The notes below the pieces were generated by a model. It was not told where the DNA came from. It worked only from the letters and a program-made list of their open reading frames with translations, and made no database searches. Positions 15,711 through 25,983 of a stretch of DNA of 64,000 nt are shown here, piece after piece (the first letter of the stretch is position 1; every line of letters begins with the position of its first letter). A program made the position numbers and the translations under genes. The stretch spans positions 5,986,001 to 6,050,000 of the forward strand of contig NZ_CP023747.1 of assembly GCF_008704995.1 (NCBI RefSeq), read 5' to 3'. This DNA is from Streptomyces nodosus. GTDB lineage: Bacteria > Actinomycetota > Actinomycetes > Streptomycetales > Streptomycetaceae.

Positions 15711-17507
15711 ATGCGTCACCCCCTCGCACGGAGTCTGACGGTGCTGGCGGTCTCGGTCGCCGTGGTGTCGGTGGGAGCGGCGGCGCCGCCCCCGCCCGCC
15801 AGGGCGCCGGGGAAGACGCCCGTGGCCGTCGGCTCCGGAGGCGCCGTGGCCAGCGTCGACGCGGACGCCACCGCCGCCGGCATCGAGATACTCAAGAAGG
15901 GCGGCAACGCGGTGGACGCGGCCGTCGCCACGGCCGCCGCGCTCGGTGTCACCGAGCCCTACTCCGCGGGCATCGGCGGAGGCGGCTACTTCGTCTACTA
16001 CGACGCCAAGACCCGAACCGTGCGCACCATCGACGGCCGGGAGACGGCCCCGCTGACCGCGGACTCCCAGCTTTTCACGGAGAACGGCAAGCCGCTCGCC
16101 TTCGCCGACGCCGTCAGCAGCGGACTGAGCGTCGGTACCCCGGGCACCCCCGCCACCTGGCAGAAGGCGCTGGACGAGTGGGGCAGCCAACGGCTCGGCA
16201 CCGTACTGAAACCGGCCGAGAAGCTCGCGAGCGACGGCTTCACCGTCGACGACACCTTCCGCTCCCAGACCGCCTCCAACGAGACCCGCTTCCGCTACTT
16301 CCCGGACACGGCCAAGCTGTTCCTGCCGAACGGGCGGCTGCCGGTCGTCGGCTCCACCTTCAAGAACCCCGAACTCGCCCGCACCTACAAGGAACTGGGC
16401 AGCAAGGGCATCGACACGATCTACCGCGGCGCTCTCGGCAAGGAGATCGTCGCCACGGCCGACAAGCCGCCGGTGGACCCGGCCTCCGGCTGGAAGGCCC
16501 GTCCGGGCAAGCTCTCCACCCGGGATCTCGCCGCCTACCGGGCCAAGCTCCAGGCGCCCACGAAGACCTCGTACCGGGGGCTCGACGTCTACTCGATCGC
16601 CCCCTCCTCCTCCGGCGGCACCACGGTCGGGGAGGCGCTCAACATTCTGGAGAGGACGGACCTCTCGAAGGCGAGCGAGACGCAGTATCTGCACCGCTTC
16701 ATCGAGGCGAGCCGTATCGCCTTCGCGGACCGCGGACGCTGGGTCGGCGACCCCTCCTTCGAGGACGTGCCCACCCGACAGCTGCTCTCCCAGAAGTTCG
16801 CCGACTCACGCGCCTGCCTGATCAAGGACAACGCGGTGCTCACCAGCCCGCTCGCGCCCGGCGACCCGCGCCACCCGGTGGCCTGCGGGGCCGGCGGCAA
16901 GGCGGCCCCGACGACGTACGAGGGCGAGAACACCACGCACCTCACGGTCGCCGACAAGTGGGGCAACGTGGTCTCCTACACCCTCACCATCGAGCAGACC
17001 GGCGGCAGCGGTATTACCGTCCCGGGCCGGGGCTTCCTCCTCAACAACGAGCTGACCGACTTCTCCTTCGCGCCCGCCGACCCCGCCGTCCACGACCCGA
17101 ATCTGCCGGGTCCGGGCAAGCGTCCGCGGTCCTCGATCTCACCCACGATCGTGCTGGACCGGCAGGGCCGCCCGGTCGTCGCGCTCGGCTCGCCCGGCGG
17201 CGCCACCATCATCACCACGGTGCTCCAGACTCTGACCGGGTTCCTCGACCGGCATCTGCCGCTGGTCGACGCGATCGCCGCCCCGCGCGCCAGCCAGCGC
17301 AACGCGGCCAACACGGAACTCGAACCCGGCCTCTACGACAGTGCCCTGCGCTCCCGGCTGGAGGCCCTCGGGCACTCGTTCAGCCAGAACCCGGAGATCG
17401 GCGCGGCCACCGGTGTGCAGCGACTGCCGGGCGGCACATGGCTGGCGGCCGCCGAGACCGTGCGGCGCGGCGGCGGATCCGCGATGGTGGTGAATCCGAC
17501 ACGCTGA
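15711..17507 (+). CDS. ggt: Secreted gamma-glutamyltransferase
   Basis: A 598-residue exported enzyme that transfers or hydrolyses the gamma-glutamyl group of glutathione and related peptides. The start at 15711 has GGAGG 6 nt upstream and yields a classical signal peptide (SLTVLAVSVAVVSVGAAAPPPPARA). The N-terminal half carries GGNAVDAAVATAAALGVTEP and SAGIGGGGYF, typical of the family large subunit. Autoprocessing occurs before the catalytic Thr of NTTHLTVADKWGNVV (~residue 407), giving the small subunit. PGRGFLLNNELTDFSF and SISPTIVLDRQGRPV are further conserved blocks. It is monocistronic and convergent with the ClpC-like gene. Confidence 0.93.
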   Translation: MRHPLARSLTVLAVSVAVVSVGAAAPPPPARAPGKTPVAVGSGGAVASVDADATAAGIEILKKGGNAVDAAVATAAALGVTEPYSAGIGGGGYFVYYDAKTRTVRTIDGRETAPLTADSQLFTENGKPLAFADAVSSGLSVGTPGTPATWQKALDEWGSQRLGTVLKPAEKLASDGFTVDDTFRSQTASNETRFRYFPDTAKLFLPNGRLPVVGSTFKNPELARTYKELGSKGIDTIYRGALGKEIVATADKPPVDPASGWKARPGKLSTRDLAAYRAKLQAPTKTSYRGLDVYSIAPSSSGGTTVGEALNILERTDLSKASETQYLHRFIEASRIAFADRGRWVGDPSFEDVPTRQLLSQKFADSRACLIKDNAVLTSPLAPGDPRHPVACGAGGKAAPTTYEGENTTHLTVADKWGNVVSYTLTIEQTGGSGITVPGRGFLLNNELTDFSFAPADPAVHDPNLPGPGKRPRSSISPTIVLDRQGRPVVALGSPGGATIITTVLQTLTGFLDRHLPLVDAIAAPRASQRNAANTELEPGLYDSALRSRLEALGHSFSQNPEIGAATGVQRLPGGTWLAAAETVRRGGGSAMVVNPTR

Positions 17508-17532
17508 CAGCCGGCACCCGGGCCGCCCCGGA

Positions 17533-17577
17533 CGGGTGGCCCGGGTGGCCCGGGTGACCCGGGTGACCCGGGTGTCT
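17533..17577. repeat. 9-bp tandem repeats (five units)
   Basis: Five consecutive units of CGGGTGNCC (the last diverged to CGGGTGTCT) in the 80-bp gap between convergent ggt and clpC-like genes. The CCCGGG cores are self-complementary and could fold to help terminate both transcripts. Confidence 0.7.
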
Positions 17578-17588
17578 CCGGGTCCTCG

Positions 17589-20204
<2,616 letters not shown>

Positions 20205-20411
20205 GGCCATCCGTTCCGGCGTCCCGGCGGGGCCCGGGACACGCTCGTTGATCGACGTGCCGTGCCGGGTGCCCGGGCGGGGCCCGATGACACCTGTGGG
20301 ACGCGTCCGGCGCTCGTACCACGATGGCACGAACGCACTCCGGCGGCATGTCCAGAGCCGCCTCCCCTCCGGGCCCCGTCCCGGCGGGCAACGACGACCC
20401 TTCCACTCTGC

Positions 20412-20750
20412 TCAGGAGGGCCTTCCGCCTTGTTCGGGTTGGGCTGTCGGCGCTGCTCGGGTCGGGGTGTCCGGACGGGCCGGGCCGGGGTGTCCGCCTT
20501 GCTGAGGCCGGGTCTTCCGCCCTGCTCGGGCTGTCCGCCTTGCTCGGGCTGGGGTGTCCACGCGACCCGGGCCGGGCGGTCCGTCTTGCTCGGGCGGGAC
20601 CGTCCGCGTGGCTCGGGCTGGGCTGTCCGCCTCGTTCGGGCGGGACCGTCCGCGTGGCTCGGGCTGGGCTGTCCGCCTCGTTCGGACAGGGCCTTCCGTC
20701 CTGCTCAGGCTGGGCTGTCCGCCCCGTTGGGGACGGGGTATCCGTCCCAC
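20412..20750. repeat. Degenerate 23-bp tandem repeat array (~15 units)
   Basis: About 15 head-to-tail units of 18-24 bp, mostly 22-23 bp, each built on TCGGGCTGGGCTGTCC followed by a short GYCYYGY spacer. Two 46-bp stretches (around 20609 and 20655) are almost identical. The period is not a multiple of three, so it is not a coding repeat. It occupies most of the ~700-bp gap between the map-like gene and the clpC-like gene, both on the minus strand. The displayed strand carries regularly spaced GGG runs and little A. Confidence 0.85.
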
Positions 20751-20915
20751 TCGGACGCCTCGCGTCCTCCCGTGCTGCTGTCCGCCCCGGCGGTCATGTC
20801 GTCCGGGCGGGCGGGCGCGGACCGTGGGCGGCGACGGCGGCCGTGCGCCATGGGTCCGTCCGGCCGGACCCCGGCTCGACGGCCCCTGCCACGCGCCGCC
20901 CCGGCCTCCGGTCCG

Positions 20916-21695
20916 TCAGGGCCTCTCCTCGCGGGCCGTGAGGATCCGTGGGCCGGCGTTCGTGATCGCCACGGTGTGCTCCGCGTGCGCCGCGCGGGAG
21001 CCGTCGTCGGTGCGGAGGGTCCAGCCGTCGGGCGCCGCGTGGTAGCCGTCGGTGCCGCCGCCGATGACCATGGGCTCGATGGCCAGGACCAGGCCCGGCC
21101 GCAGCCGGTAGCCACGTCCGGGGCGGCCCTCGTTGGGGACCCCGGGGTCCTCGTGCATCTGGCGTCCCACGCCGTGCCCGCCGAAGTCCTCCGGGATGCC
21201 GTATCCGGCGGCCCGGCACACCGATCCGACGGCGTGTGCGATGTCCCCGATGCGGTTGCCGACCACGGCCGCCGCGATCCCCGCCGCCAGCGCCCGTTCC
21301 GCGGTCTCCACCAGCCGCAGGTCCTCGGCCCGGGGCTCGCCCACCACAAAGCTGATCGCCGAGTCGCCCGCCCAGCCGTCCAGCGTGGCGCCGCAGTCGA
21401 TGGAGACCAGGTCGCCGTCGCGCAGCCGGTAGCCGTCGGGGATGCCGTGCACGATCGCGTCGTTCACGGAGGCGCAGATGACCGCGGGGAAGGGGGTCGG
21501 CGCGAAGGAGGGGCGGTAGCCGAGAAAGGGCGATCCCGCACCCGCCGCGCGCAGCACATCGTGCGCCACCTCGTCCAGTTCCCGCAGGGAGATCCCCACC
21601 TCGGCGGCGTCGCGCACCGCCGTCAGGGCGCGGCCGACCACCTGGCCCGCCGCATGCATCGCGTCGATGGACGCGTCCGTCTTCAGTTCCACCAT
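20916..21695 (-). CDS. map: Type I methionine aminopeptidase
   Basis: A 259-residue cytosolic metalloenzyme that removes the initiator Met from nascent proteins. Conserved blocks are in order: AVICASVNDAIVHGIP, VSIDCGATLDGWAGDSA (two Asp metal ligands), GGHGVGRQMHEDPGVPN (His ligand), LVLAIEPMV (Glu) and AAHAEHTVAIT (Glu). It lacks the zinc-finger N-terminal extension. The ATG at 21695 is preceded 7 nt upstream by a TATAGT hexamer, so the transcript is probably leaderless. It is divergent from a small XRE regulator through a short shared promoter. Because Streptomyces usually carries several map genes, this is likely a specialised, regulated copy. Confidence 0.93.
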   Translation of the reverse strand: MVELKTDASIDAMHAAGQVVGRALTAVRDAAEVGISLRELDEVAHDVLRAAGAGSPFLGYRPSFAPTPFPAVICASVNDAIVHGIPDGYRLRDGDLVSIDCGATLDGWAGDSAISFVVGEPRAEDLRLVETAERALAAGIAAAVVGNRIGDIAHAVGSVCRAAGYGIPEDFGGHGVGRQMHEDPGVPNEGRPGRGYRLRPGLVLAIEPMVIGGGTDGYHAAPDGWTLRTDDGSRAAHAEHTVAITNAGPRILTAREERP

Positions 21696-21768
21696 GCCAA
21701 TTACTATACCGGTAATCGCCAATTACTATACCGGTCCGGGTTCGGGGAGCCGGTATTAGAATGGGTCC
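21696..21768. promoter_or_regulatory. Compact divergent leaderless promoters with operator repeats
   Basis: Two exact copies of GCCAATTACTATACCGGT (21696-21713 and 21718-21735) lie 22 bp apart. Read on the minus strand, each contains a TATAGT -10-like hexamer, the nearer ending 7 nt before the map ATG. Within the first copy, ATTAC-N7-GTAAT (overlapping TACCGGTA) forms a palindrome. On the plus strand TAGAAT (21757-21762) sits 6 nt before the regulator ATG, within GCCGGTATTAGAAT, a diverged inverted copy of the same element. Both genes therefore look leaderless and jointly controlled, probably by the XRE protein. Confidence 0.65.
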
Positions 21769-22026
21769 ATGGTGCGCAACCCGCTGACCCCCGAAGAGCG
21801 TGAACGCGGCGAGCGGCTCGGACGGCTGCTGCGCGAGGCCCGTGGGGACCGGAGCATGGTGGCGGTGGCCGCGGGCGCCGGGATCTCCGCCGAGACCCTG
21901 CGCAAGATCGAGACCGGGCGCGCGCCGACCCCTGCGTTCTTCACGGTCGCCGCGCTGGCCGGGGTGCTCGGGCTGTCCCTGGACGAGGTCGTCGGGCGGT
22001 GCGAGCCGGCCGTGCGCGTGGCCTGA
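21769..22026 (+). CDS. Small XRE-family HTH regulator
   Basis: An 85-residue DNA-binding protein consisting of little more than one XRE/Cro helix-turn-helix: RLGRLLREARGDRSMVAVAA, then AGISAETLRKIETGRAPTP as helices 2-3, and FFTVAALAGVLGLSLDEVV. The ATG lies 6 nt after a TAGAAT hexamer, with no ribosome-binding site, which fits a leaderless mRNA. It is divergent from map, and the repeat elements between them are candidate binding sites, so it probably autoregulates and represses or activates map. Confidence 0.88.
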   Translation: MVRNPLTPEERERGERLGRLLREARGDRSMVAVAAGAGISAETLRKIETGRAPTPAFFTVAALAGVLGLSLDEVVGRCEPAVRVA

Positions 22027-22171
22027 GCCGCGGACCCCGGCATCGGGGGCGTTTCTTGCCGCTGCGGGCCGCCCTTCTGCGTGCACGCGAGGGTGACGCG
22101 GAACGACAATCCGATCACTCACCCGCAGGAGTGCGAAACATGATCGACTCCGCGGGTTGGTGACGATGGTC

Positions 22172-22200
22172 TTGGCAAGGCCCTTCCAGAGGCTTACGTT
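22172..22200 (+). promoter_or_regulatory. Promoter of the pyrimidine degradation operon
   Basis: A vegetative-type promoter: -35 TTGGCA (22172-22177), a 17-bp spacer and -10 TACGTT (22195-22200). The predicted start falls about 22206-22208, inside the left arm of the adjoining palindrome. Confidence 0.6.
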
Positions 22201-22201
22201 C

Positions 22202-22237
22202 GAGCCTCTACCCCTCTGTCTACGGGCGTAGAGGCTC
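22202..22237 (+). promoter_or_regulatory. Leader palindrome, probable operator
   Basis: GAGCCTCTAC and its complement GTAGAGGCTC are separated by 16 nt, directly downstream of the -10 box. A third AGAGGCT half-site lies within the promoter spacer (22189). This arrangement suits a repressor blocking transcription start; as RNA it would form a 10-bp hairpin in the leader about 40 nt before the first gene. Confidence 0.6.
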
Positions 22238-22278
22238 TCTGACGTCCCCGCCGGGACAACAGGCAAAGGAGCGGCACC

Positions 22279-23121
22279 ATGACCCATGTCGTACGCGCCG
22301 CACTGGTCCAGGCGACCTGGACCGGTGACACCGAATCCATGATCGCCAAGCATGAGGAGCACGCCCGCGAGGCGGCCCGCCGAGGCGCCCGGATCATCGG
22401 TTTCCAGGAAGTCTTCAACGCCCCCTACTTCTGCCAGGTCCAGGAGTCCGAGCACTACCGCTGGGCCGAACCCGTCCCCGAAGGGCCCACGGTCACCCGG
22501 ATGCGTGAACTGGCACGCGAGACCGGCATGGTGATCGTCGTCCCCGTCTTCGAGGTCGAACAGTCCGGCTTCTACTACAACACCGCCGCCGTGATCGACG
22601 CCGACGGCACCTACCTCGGCAAGTACCGCAAGCATCACATCCCCCAGGTCGAGGGCTTCTGGGAGAAGTACTACTTCAAGCCGGGCAATCTCGGCTGGCC
22701 CGTCTTCGACACCGCGGTCGGCAAGGTCGGCGTGTATATCTGCTACGACCGCCACTTCCCGGAGGGCTGGCGGCAACTCGGCCTCAACGGCGCCCAGTTG
22801 GTGTACAACCCGTCCGCCACCTCGCGCGGGCTCTCGGCCTATCTCTGGCAGCTGGAACAGCCCGCGGCGGCCGTCGCCAACGAGTACTTCGTGGCGGCCA
22901 TCAACCGCGTGGGCCGGGAGGAGTACGGAGACAACGACTTCTACGGCACCAGCTACTTCGTGGACCCCCGCGGGCAGTTCGTCGGGGAGGTCGCCGGCGA
23001 CAAGGAGGAGGAACTCGTCGTCCGGGACCTCGATTTCGACCTCATCGAGGAGGTGCGGCAGCAGTGGGCGTTCTACCGTGACCGCCGCCCCGACGCCTAC
23101 GAGGGGCTGGTGAAGCCATGA
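22279..23121 (+). CDS. Beta-ureidopropionase-type carbon-nitrogen hydrolase
   Basis: A 280-residue nitrilase-superfamily enzyme, predicted to hydrolyse N-carbamoyl-beta-alanine to beta-alanine, CO2 and ammonia. The catalytic triad is visible: Glu in IIGFQEVFNAPYF, Lys in YLGKYRKHHIPQVEGFWEK and Cys in VYICYDRHFPEGWR. The HIPQ..GFWEKYYF block is characteristic of beta-ureidopropionase-like members. AAAGGAG lies 8 nt before the ATG. It is the first gene of the operon and overlaps the aminotransferase by 4 nt (ATGA). The hydantoinase two genes on supplies its likely substrate. Confidence 0.88.
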   Translation: MTHVVRAALVQATWTGDTESMIAKHEEHAREAARRGARIIGFQEVFNAPYFCQVQESEHYRWAEPVPEGPTVTRMRELARETGMVIVVPVFEVEQSGFYYNTAAVIDADGTYLGKYRKHHIPQVEGFWEKYYFKPGNLGWPVFDTAVGKVGVYICYDRHFPEGWRQLGLNGAQLVYNPSATSRGLSAYLWQLEQPAAAVANEYFVAAINRVGREEYGDNDFYGTSYFVDPRGQFVGEVAGDKEEELVVRDLDFDLIEEVRQQWAFYRDRRPDAYEGLVKP

Positions 23122-24404
23122 GCGACCTGCACGCCCGCCACCGGGCCGTCCTGCCCGACTGGCTCGCCCTGTACTACCGGGACCCCCTGGAGATCACCCA
23201 CGGCGAGGGCCGCCATGTCTGGGACGCCGACGGAAAGAGTTATCTGGACTTCTTCGGCGGCATCCTCACCACCATGACGGCGCACGCCCTGCCCGAGGTG
23301 ACCAAGGCGGTCGGCGAACAGGCCGGGCGGATCATCCACTCCTCGACCCTCTACCTCAACCGTCCGATGGTCGAACTCGCCGAGCGCATCGCCCGGTTGA
23401 GCGGCATCCCGGACGCCCGGGTCTTCTTCACCACCTCCGGCACCGAGGCCAATGACACCGCGCTGCTGCTGGCGACCGCGTACCGGGGCGGCAACCAGAT
23501 CCTGGCGATGCGCAACAGCTACCACGGCCGGTCGTTCAGCGCGGTCGGAGTCACCGGCAACCGCTCCTGGTCGCCGACCTCGCTGTCACCGCTGGCGACC
23601 CTGTACGTCCACGGCGGCGTCCGCACCCGCGGCCCGTACGCCCACCTGGACGACGCCGGCTTCATCGCGGCCTGCGTCGAGGACCTCAAGGACCTGCTCG
23701 GGCATGTCCGGACGCCCGCGGCGCTGATCGCCGAGCCCGTCCAGGGCGTCGGCGGCTTCACCTCGCCGCCCGACGGGCTGTACGCGGCCTTCCGCGATGT
23801 GCTGCGGGACCACGGCATCCTCTGGATCTCCGACGAGGTGCAGACCGGCTGGGGCCGTACCGGCGACCACTTCTGGGGCTGGCAGGCGCACGACCGCAGC
23901 GGCCCGCCGGACATCCTCACCTTCGCCAAGGGCATCGGCAACGGGATGTCCATCGGCGGGGTCGTCGCCCGGGCCGACATCATGAACTGCCTGGACGCCA
24001 ACTCCATCTCGACGTTCGGCGGCACCCAGATCACCATGGCGGCGGGCCTCGCCAACCTCACCTATCTGCTGGAGCACGACCTCCAGGGCAACGCCCGGCG
24101 CGTCGGCGGACTGCTCATCGAGCGGCTGCGGTCGGCCGCCGCCGGGCTCCCGGGCGTCCGCGAGGTGCGGGGGCGCGGCCTGATGATCGGCGTGGAACTG
24201 GTGCGGCCCGGCACCGACGAGGCCGACCCGGAGGCGGCCTCCGCCGTGCTGGAGGCGGCCCGGGAGGGGGGTCTGCTGATCGGCAAGGGCGGCGGACACG
24301 ACACCAGCGCCCTGCGCATCGCCCCGCCGCTCACCCTCACCGTCCAGGAGGCCGAGGAGGGCGCCGCGATCCTCGAACACGCCCTCCGCAGCGTCCACCC
24401 GTAG
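23118..24404 (+). CDS. Class III PLP aminotransferase (beta-alanine/omega type)
   Basis: A 428-residue fold-type I aminotransferase. The cofactor Lys is in DILTFAKGIGNGMSIGG; ILWISDEVQTGWGRTG gives the Asp that contacts the pyridine nitrogen, and FFTTSGTEANDTALLLA is the phosphate-binding region. In this operon it most likely converts beta-alanine (or beta-aminoisobutyrate) to malonate semialdehyde, with pyruvate or 2-oxoglutarate as acceptor; substrate choice cannot be read from the sequence. The start overlaps the upstream stop. A 164-bp gap separates it from the hydantoinase gene. No malonate-semialdehyde dehydrogenase gene is present here. Confidence 0.88.
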   Translation: MSDLHARHRAVLPDWLALYYRDPLEITHGEGRHVWDADGKSYLDFFGGILTTMTAHALPEVTKAVGEQAGRIIHSSTLYLNRPMVELAERIARLSGIPDARVFFTTSGTEANDTALLLATAYRGGNQILAMRNSYHGRSFSAVGVTGNRSWSPTSLSPLATLYVHGGVRTRGPYAHLDDAGFIAACVEDLKDLLGHVRTPAALIAEPVQGVGGFTSPPDGLYAAFRDVLRDHGILWISDEVQTGWGRTGDHFWGWQAHDRSGPPDILTFAKGIGNGMSIGGVVARADIMNCLDANSISTFGGTQITMAAGLANLTYLLEHDLQGNARRVGGLLIERLRSAAAGLPGVREVRGRGLMIGVELVRPGTDEADPEAASAVLEAAREGGLLIGKGGGHDTSALRIAPPLTLTVQEAEEGAAILEHALRSVHP

Positions 24405-24568
24405 GCCCGAGGCACCCGTACGGCGCCGTTCCCCCCCCGTGCCCTCTCAGGGGCGCGGGGTACGGCGCGACCGGTCACCACGGACCCGTCAGCCGCCTCC
24501 ACCACGCACCCAGACGTCAGCGCGCGCACTCAGCGGAGCGTCCCCGTAGCAGAGGGAGCAGAGGGAGC

Positions 24569-25972
24569 ATGAGCAGTCGTACCGTCATCCGCGGTGGCCT
24601 CGTCATCACCGCCTCCGACGAGATCCACGCCGATGTCCTGATCGAGGACGGCCGCATCGCCGCGCTCGCCGCGACCGGAACCCCGGCCGCCGGGGCCTTC
24701 ACGGCCGAGCGGACCCTCGACGCCACGGGGAAGTATGTGATCCCGGGTGGCGTCGACGCCCACACCCATATGGAGATGCCGTTCGGCGGCACCTACGCCT
24801 CGGACACCTTCGAGACCGGTACCCGGGCCGCCGCCTGGGGCGGTACGACCACGATCGTCGACTTCGCCGTGCAGAGCGTCGGCCGGAGCCTGCGCGAGGG
24901 CCTGGACACCTGGCACGCCAAGGCGGAGGGCAACTGCGCCATCGACTACGGCTTCCACATGATCGTGTCCGATGTGAACCCGGAGACGCTCAAGGAGATG
25001 GATCTGCTGGTCGGGGAGGGACTGACCTCCTTCAAGCAGTTCATGGCGTATCCCGGCGTCTTCTACAGCGACGACGGCCAGATCCTGCGCGCCATGCAGC
25101 GCGCCGCCGACAACGGCGGCCTGATCATGATGCACGCCGAGAACGGCATCGCGATCGATGTGCTGGTCGAACAGGCACTGGCCCGCGGCGAGACGGACCC
25201 ACGCCATCACGGCGAGGTCCGCAGGGCCCTGCTGGAGGCCGAGGCCACCCATCGCGCCATCCAGCTGGCGCAGGTGGCCGGCGCACCCCTGTATGTGGTG
25301 CATGTCTCGGCGCAGCAGGCGGTCGCCGAACTGACCCGGGCACGCGACGAGGGGCTTCCCGTCTTCGGCGAGACCTGCCCCCAGTATCTGTTCCTGTCCA
25401 CCGACAACCTCGCCGAGCCGGACTTCGAGGGCGCCAAGTATGTGTGCTCGACCCCGCTGCGGCCCAAGGAGCACCAGGCGGCCCTGTGGAAGGGGCTGCG
25501 CACCGACGACCTCCAGGTGGTCTCCACCGACCACTGCCCCTTCTGCTTCATGGGCCAGAAGGAGCTGGGCCGGGGCGACTTCTCGAAGATCCCCAACGGT
25601 TTGCCGGGCGTGGAGAACCGTATGGACCTGCTGCACCAGGCCGTCCTCGACGGGCATATCTCGCGCCGCCGCTGGATCGAGATCGCCTGCGCCACCCCGG
25701 CCCGGATGTTCGGCCTCTACCCGAAGAAGGGCACCATCGCCCCGGGAGCGGACGCCGACATCGTCCTCTACGACCCGCACGCCGAGCAGATCATGTCCGC
25801 CGAGACCCACCATATGAACGTCGACTACTCGGCGTACGAGGGCAGGCGCGTCACCGGCCGGGTCGAGACCGTGCTCTCCCGCGGAGAGCCCGTCATCACC
25901 GACCGGACGTTCACCGGACGGGCGGGCCACGGCGTCTACACCCCCCGCTCGGTCTGTCAGTACCTCGACTAG
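24569..25972 (+). CDS. hydA: Dihydropyrimidinase / D-hydantoinase
   Basis: A 467-residue cyclic amidohydrolase that opens dihydrouracil and dihydrothymine (or hydantoins) to N-carbamoyl amino acids. The binuclear metal site is intact: HTHMEMPFGG (HxH), the carboxylated Lys in TSFKQFMAYPG, MMHAENG, YVVHVSAQQA and STDHCPFCF. KEHQAALWKGL and LPGVENRMDLLH are typical of this subgroup. The ATG is preceded by two GGGAGCA-type sites. It sits between the aminotransferase and the F420-type oxidoreductase and makes the substrate for the first gene. Confidence 0.93.
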   Translation: MSSRTVIRGGLVITASDEIHADVLIEDGRIAALAATGTPAAGAFTAERTLDATGKYVIPGGVDAHTHMEMPFGGTYASDTFETGTRAAAWGGTTTIVDFAVQSVGRSLREGLDTWHAKAEGNCAIDYGFHMIVSDVNPETLKEMDLLVGEGLTSFKQFMAYPGVFYSDDGQILRAMQRAADNGGLIMMHAENGIAIDVLVEQALARGETDPRHHGEVRRALLEAEATHRAIQLAQVAGAPLYVVHVSAQQAVAELTRARDEGLPVFGETCPQYLFLSTDNLAEPDFEGAKYVCSTPLRPKEHQAALWKGLRTDDLQVVSTDHCPFCFMGQKELGRGDFSKIPNGLPGVENRMDLLHQAVLDGHISRRRWIEIACATPARMFGLYPKKGTIAPGADADIVLYDPHAEQIMSAETHHMNVDYSAYEGRRVTGRVETVLSRGEPVITDRTFTGRAGHGVYTPRSVCQYLD

Positions 25973-25983
25973 GAGTGGCGCAC

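Noticed and set aside
12609..17507. AfsR-like regulator and gamma-glutamyltransferase as part of an antibiotic cluster
   Set aside because: No polyketide, peptide synthetase, terpene or tailoring genes are nearby; the regulator is probably global or orphan.
20412..20750. 23-bp array as CRISPR or a coding repeat
   Set aside because: No spacers between units, unit length varies from 18 to 24 bp and breaks every reading frame.
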